Assembly (NCBI RefSeq): GCF_965638725.1 | Contig: NC_134949.1 | Coordinates: 37,600,151-37,664,150 of the forward strand | DNA length: 64,000 nucleotides | From: Aptenodytes patagonicus | Taxonomy: Eukaryota; Chordata; Aves; Sphenisciformes; Spheniscidae | Direction of reading: 5' to 3' | Shown here: in pieces, positions 61,501 through 64,000 of the stretch | Numbering within the stretch: position 1 is the first letter of the stretch | Layout: each line of letters starts with the position of its first letter | Notes under the pieces: generated by a model | Told to the model about the DNA's origin: nothing | The model's database searches: none | What the model saw: the letters and a program-made list of their open reading frames with translations, nothing else | Program-made: the position numbers and the translations under genes

Positions 61501-64000
61501 ACGTCATATAGAAAGCAGAAGGATATTTCTTAACAATGTCTTAATACTGAAGTTAGATCTGTCTAGATGGATACCTATACCCATTGTTTTGGGGGATGTA
61601 AGGATATTACGATGACATAGGCACCTTAATTTGTAGACATAAAGGCGCATGGGAAGTATTGGTTGGTTCTGTAACTTTGCTTGTTGGAAGTGAGCTATCT
61701 TGATACTGTATTGGATACAGTTCCAGTATGACCTTGTTACTTGATAATTTTGCTGAAGCACCTACTTCTCAGCAATGTTTCACTTTCTAATTCAAAAGCT
61801 TTAGGAAAGGCATCAAGAGCTTGTTTAGTCAAGAACATTTTGACAGTTCTGAGGAACAATTTATACTATTGTTAAAACGGCTTGGGCAATGTGCCTTGTG
61901 GACTTTCTGCAGACTATATTGGATTACTGAATAAAATCGCTTCTTAAAATATCCCTGATCATCCAGACTATCAATTGTATGTGTTTTTTCTGAAGAACAT
62001 GATAATTTTATAGGCCCTCTGAAGTTATTAGAGGTAGGTTTTCTACCAATCTTGCAAATGGGGTGGGGGATATGACTAGAGCTAGAAAGTAAAGGGAATC
62101 CTGTTTAAATGAGCAACAGACTGGTGGTATAGTCAGGAGCTGAGTATTAACTTTCTGATACATGACCCTACTTAGATTTATACACAGCATTCCTTAACTC
62201 AAAGCTCAGTTGACTATCGTAGCCTATTATTATCCTACCTTTTGTATTCTGAGGACCAGCTGCTCCTTGGTACTGATGATAATGTAAGGTAGTGTCTGTT
62301 GATAAAGTTACTGAGCAATCCAAAGTAGCAAAGAAATACCCACACGGACATCAGAGGATGCTCTAGTATCTCAGGTATGGTGAAGGGTGAGCTAGTGAGA
62401 TCTTGAATACCTGGCTCACTTCAGAAATGTATCCCTCTGGAGAAGAAATGTGTAGTAGTAGCAGAGGATTGGGGATGCTACTCAATAGCTTTCAGATGAT
62501 TCAAGTGTTAAACTGGCATGTATACCTTCTTAAGACTTGTAACTGGCCTTTCATGCACAGGAGAAATGTGCTTTGAATAGGTAAGCATTGTGCTGACTGA
62601 TTTATCTGGGCCTGTCTATTCAGTGAGATCCTCTGTATGGTTTGAACTGTTGAGGCCTTTGGAGTTTTAACTGTCTCTTGGCCTTCCTATGCAACTGCAT
62701 CGCCAACTGAAAAGGACTGAGGGAAGAGCTACTTAGATGCTTCCTTTTTCCACCTTCATTTTCCAGTGAAAATGGAAGTGACTGAGTGGAAATATAAGCC
62801 CAAAAGCAGCTTTGTGAAGGGAGACACTACCCCAAGATCAATATTTGCATGGTCTTCTTCAGAACAAAATAATCCTATTTTCCACCCGAAACAACTTGTT
62901 AGCACTCTGTATTACATTGCCTAATTAATTTTTATGGAAAATGAAAATTCTCATTTGTGAAACTGAATTTCAACTTACTTCAGATTAAAACAATCTAGAA
63001 TTAAAACAACAACAACAGAAGCTTCTCTGAGGGAAGTCTGAGTTCTGAAATACAAATTGGGTTGACGTTTTAGTAAACTTATCTGATAACTATTTTGAAC
63101 AAAATCTTCGTAATGAAAAATTTGGTGCCTTGGATGATGCCAGAATTGTTGAGTTCTATTTCGAAAAATTCTGGTAGAATTGGCATAGATGCCAATTTCC
63201 AAAGTTCAAGTTTATCAAGTGTGGTTCAGTAGAAATTTTCCTGATCAAAGAACTTAACCACAATGAACTTTGTCTTATACAGAAAGGATATTGTTCTCCA
63301 TGCTGTTTTTCAGTTGGAGTTACATGTTGTTCGAGAGGCTAATGAAGGATAGTTCCTTACCTTTTTCCCCCCCTACTTTCTTCCTGCTCTCTGATCCTTC
63401 CCTTCAGAGTACAAACTTCAATTGTCCAGGTAAATGTTAATGAGTTTGTAGTTGGCTACACAGCTGGAAGGGGGATCTGCAGGTTTAAATAGTTCAGTCA
63501 TAAACCGAACAATATTTCTTTTTTTTTTTTAACCTAAATATTCAGTACTCTTACTCTTCTCACAGCTTTCTTGGAATGAAAACTAAGGAACTTGTTTTAG
63601 TTCAGTACTGTGCACCAAATTATTTGGGGGGTGGGGGAAGCCCTACAGATAGCCTACTTCCCAAAGGTCACGATTGAGGAACTTCAGAGGTTTTGGCCTC
63701 TTAGTCTTTCTATATAATTAAAGAAAAAAATGCCTTTTCTTGGTACCTTTTTGAAAATATGACCAACGGTCAGGAAAGTAGACTTTTTTTCCTGGTTTGA
63801 CCACACACTGCAGCTGGTGTCTCCCAGCACTGCAGTGAAACTACGTTTATTATTTTACTTGAATTTAAAGGTGAATAAAGTGCTAATTGCTATAGCACAC
63901 ATGAAAGGGCGAGCAATGAATGGATTGTCTGACCAGTGTTTCTTTCTGCCGATATGGCAATCATAATGCATACTTAATGTGTGTACGTTTTGTGCATGCC
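58549..64000 (+). other. SRGAP1: SRGAP1 intron 1 (5' part)
   Basis: Begins with GTAAGC at the exon 1 donor, GC-rich to about 58900 and AT-rich beyond. No second exon, repeat family or other gene was recognised in the remaining 5 kb, which fits the long first intron known for this gene. A T run at about 63520-63531 is the only notable simple repeat. Confidence 0.8.

Noticed and set aside
1..64000. CRISPR arrays, operons, bacterial promoters and tRNA/rRNA genes
   Set aside because: None seen; sequence character is vertebrate nuclear and the only tRNA-like segment (about 45.15 kb) fits a decayed SINE better than a functional tRNA.

Overview
This is vertebrate nuclear DNA, almost certainly from a bird. 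The evidence is spliced genes with GT-AG introns, two CpG-rich promoters, several CR1 LINE fragments that end in the typical ATTCTATG-like 3' repeat, and LTRs of a kind common in non-galliform (neoavian) birds. No prokaryotic feature was seen. The species cannot be named from the sequence.

Layout. 1-3040: AT-rich 5' flank with one CR1 3' end. 3040-18700: the complete gene RXYLT1 (TMEM5), six coding exons on the plus strand joining to a 440-residue protein. Intron 3 (8.8 kb) holds a 5' LTR, primer binding site, broken gag and pol stub of an endogenous retrovirus, inserted antisense to the gene. 18700-57530: about 39 kb of intergenic DNA with no recognisable protein gene. It carries two more LTRs of related type (29.8 kb and 47.5 kb), a 1.3 kb CR1 copy at 34.3-35.6 kb, smaller and older CR1 pieces, and possible MIR-type SINE relics. 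57530-58900: a strong CpG island with the 5' UTR and first coding exon of SRGAP1, also plus strand. 58549-64000: the start of SRGAP1 intron 1, running off the window.

Gene context. RXYLT1 followed head-to-tail by SRGAP1 is the order I recall for human 12q14, so this is a conserved syntenic block. The two genes are not functionally linked as far as is known: RXYLT1 is a Golgi glycosyltransferase acting on alpha-dystroglycan, and SRGAP1 is a cytoplasmic F-BAR/RhoGAP protein acting downstream of Slit-Robo.

I found no convincing undescribed system. The most useful observations are the precise RXYLT1 gene model with possible upstream in-frame starts, the partial antisense provirus whose primer binding site and family target-site length point to different retroviral classes, a pair of diverged unnamed repeats around the RXYLT1 3' end, and an AAT tract with short upstream ORFs in the likely SRGAP1 5' UTR.
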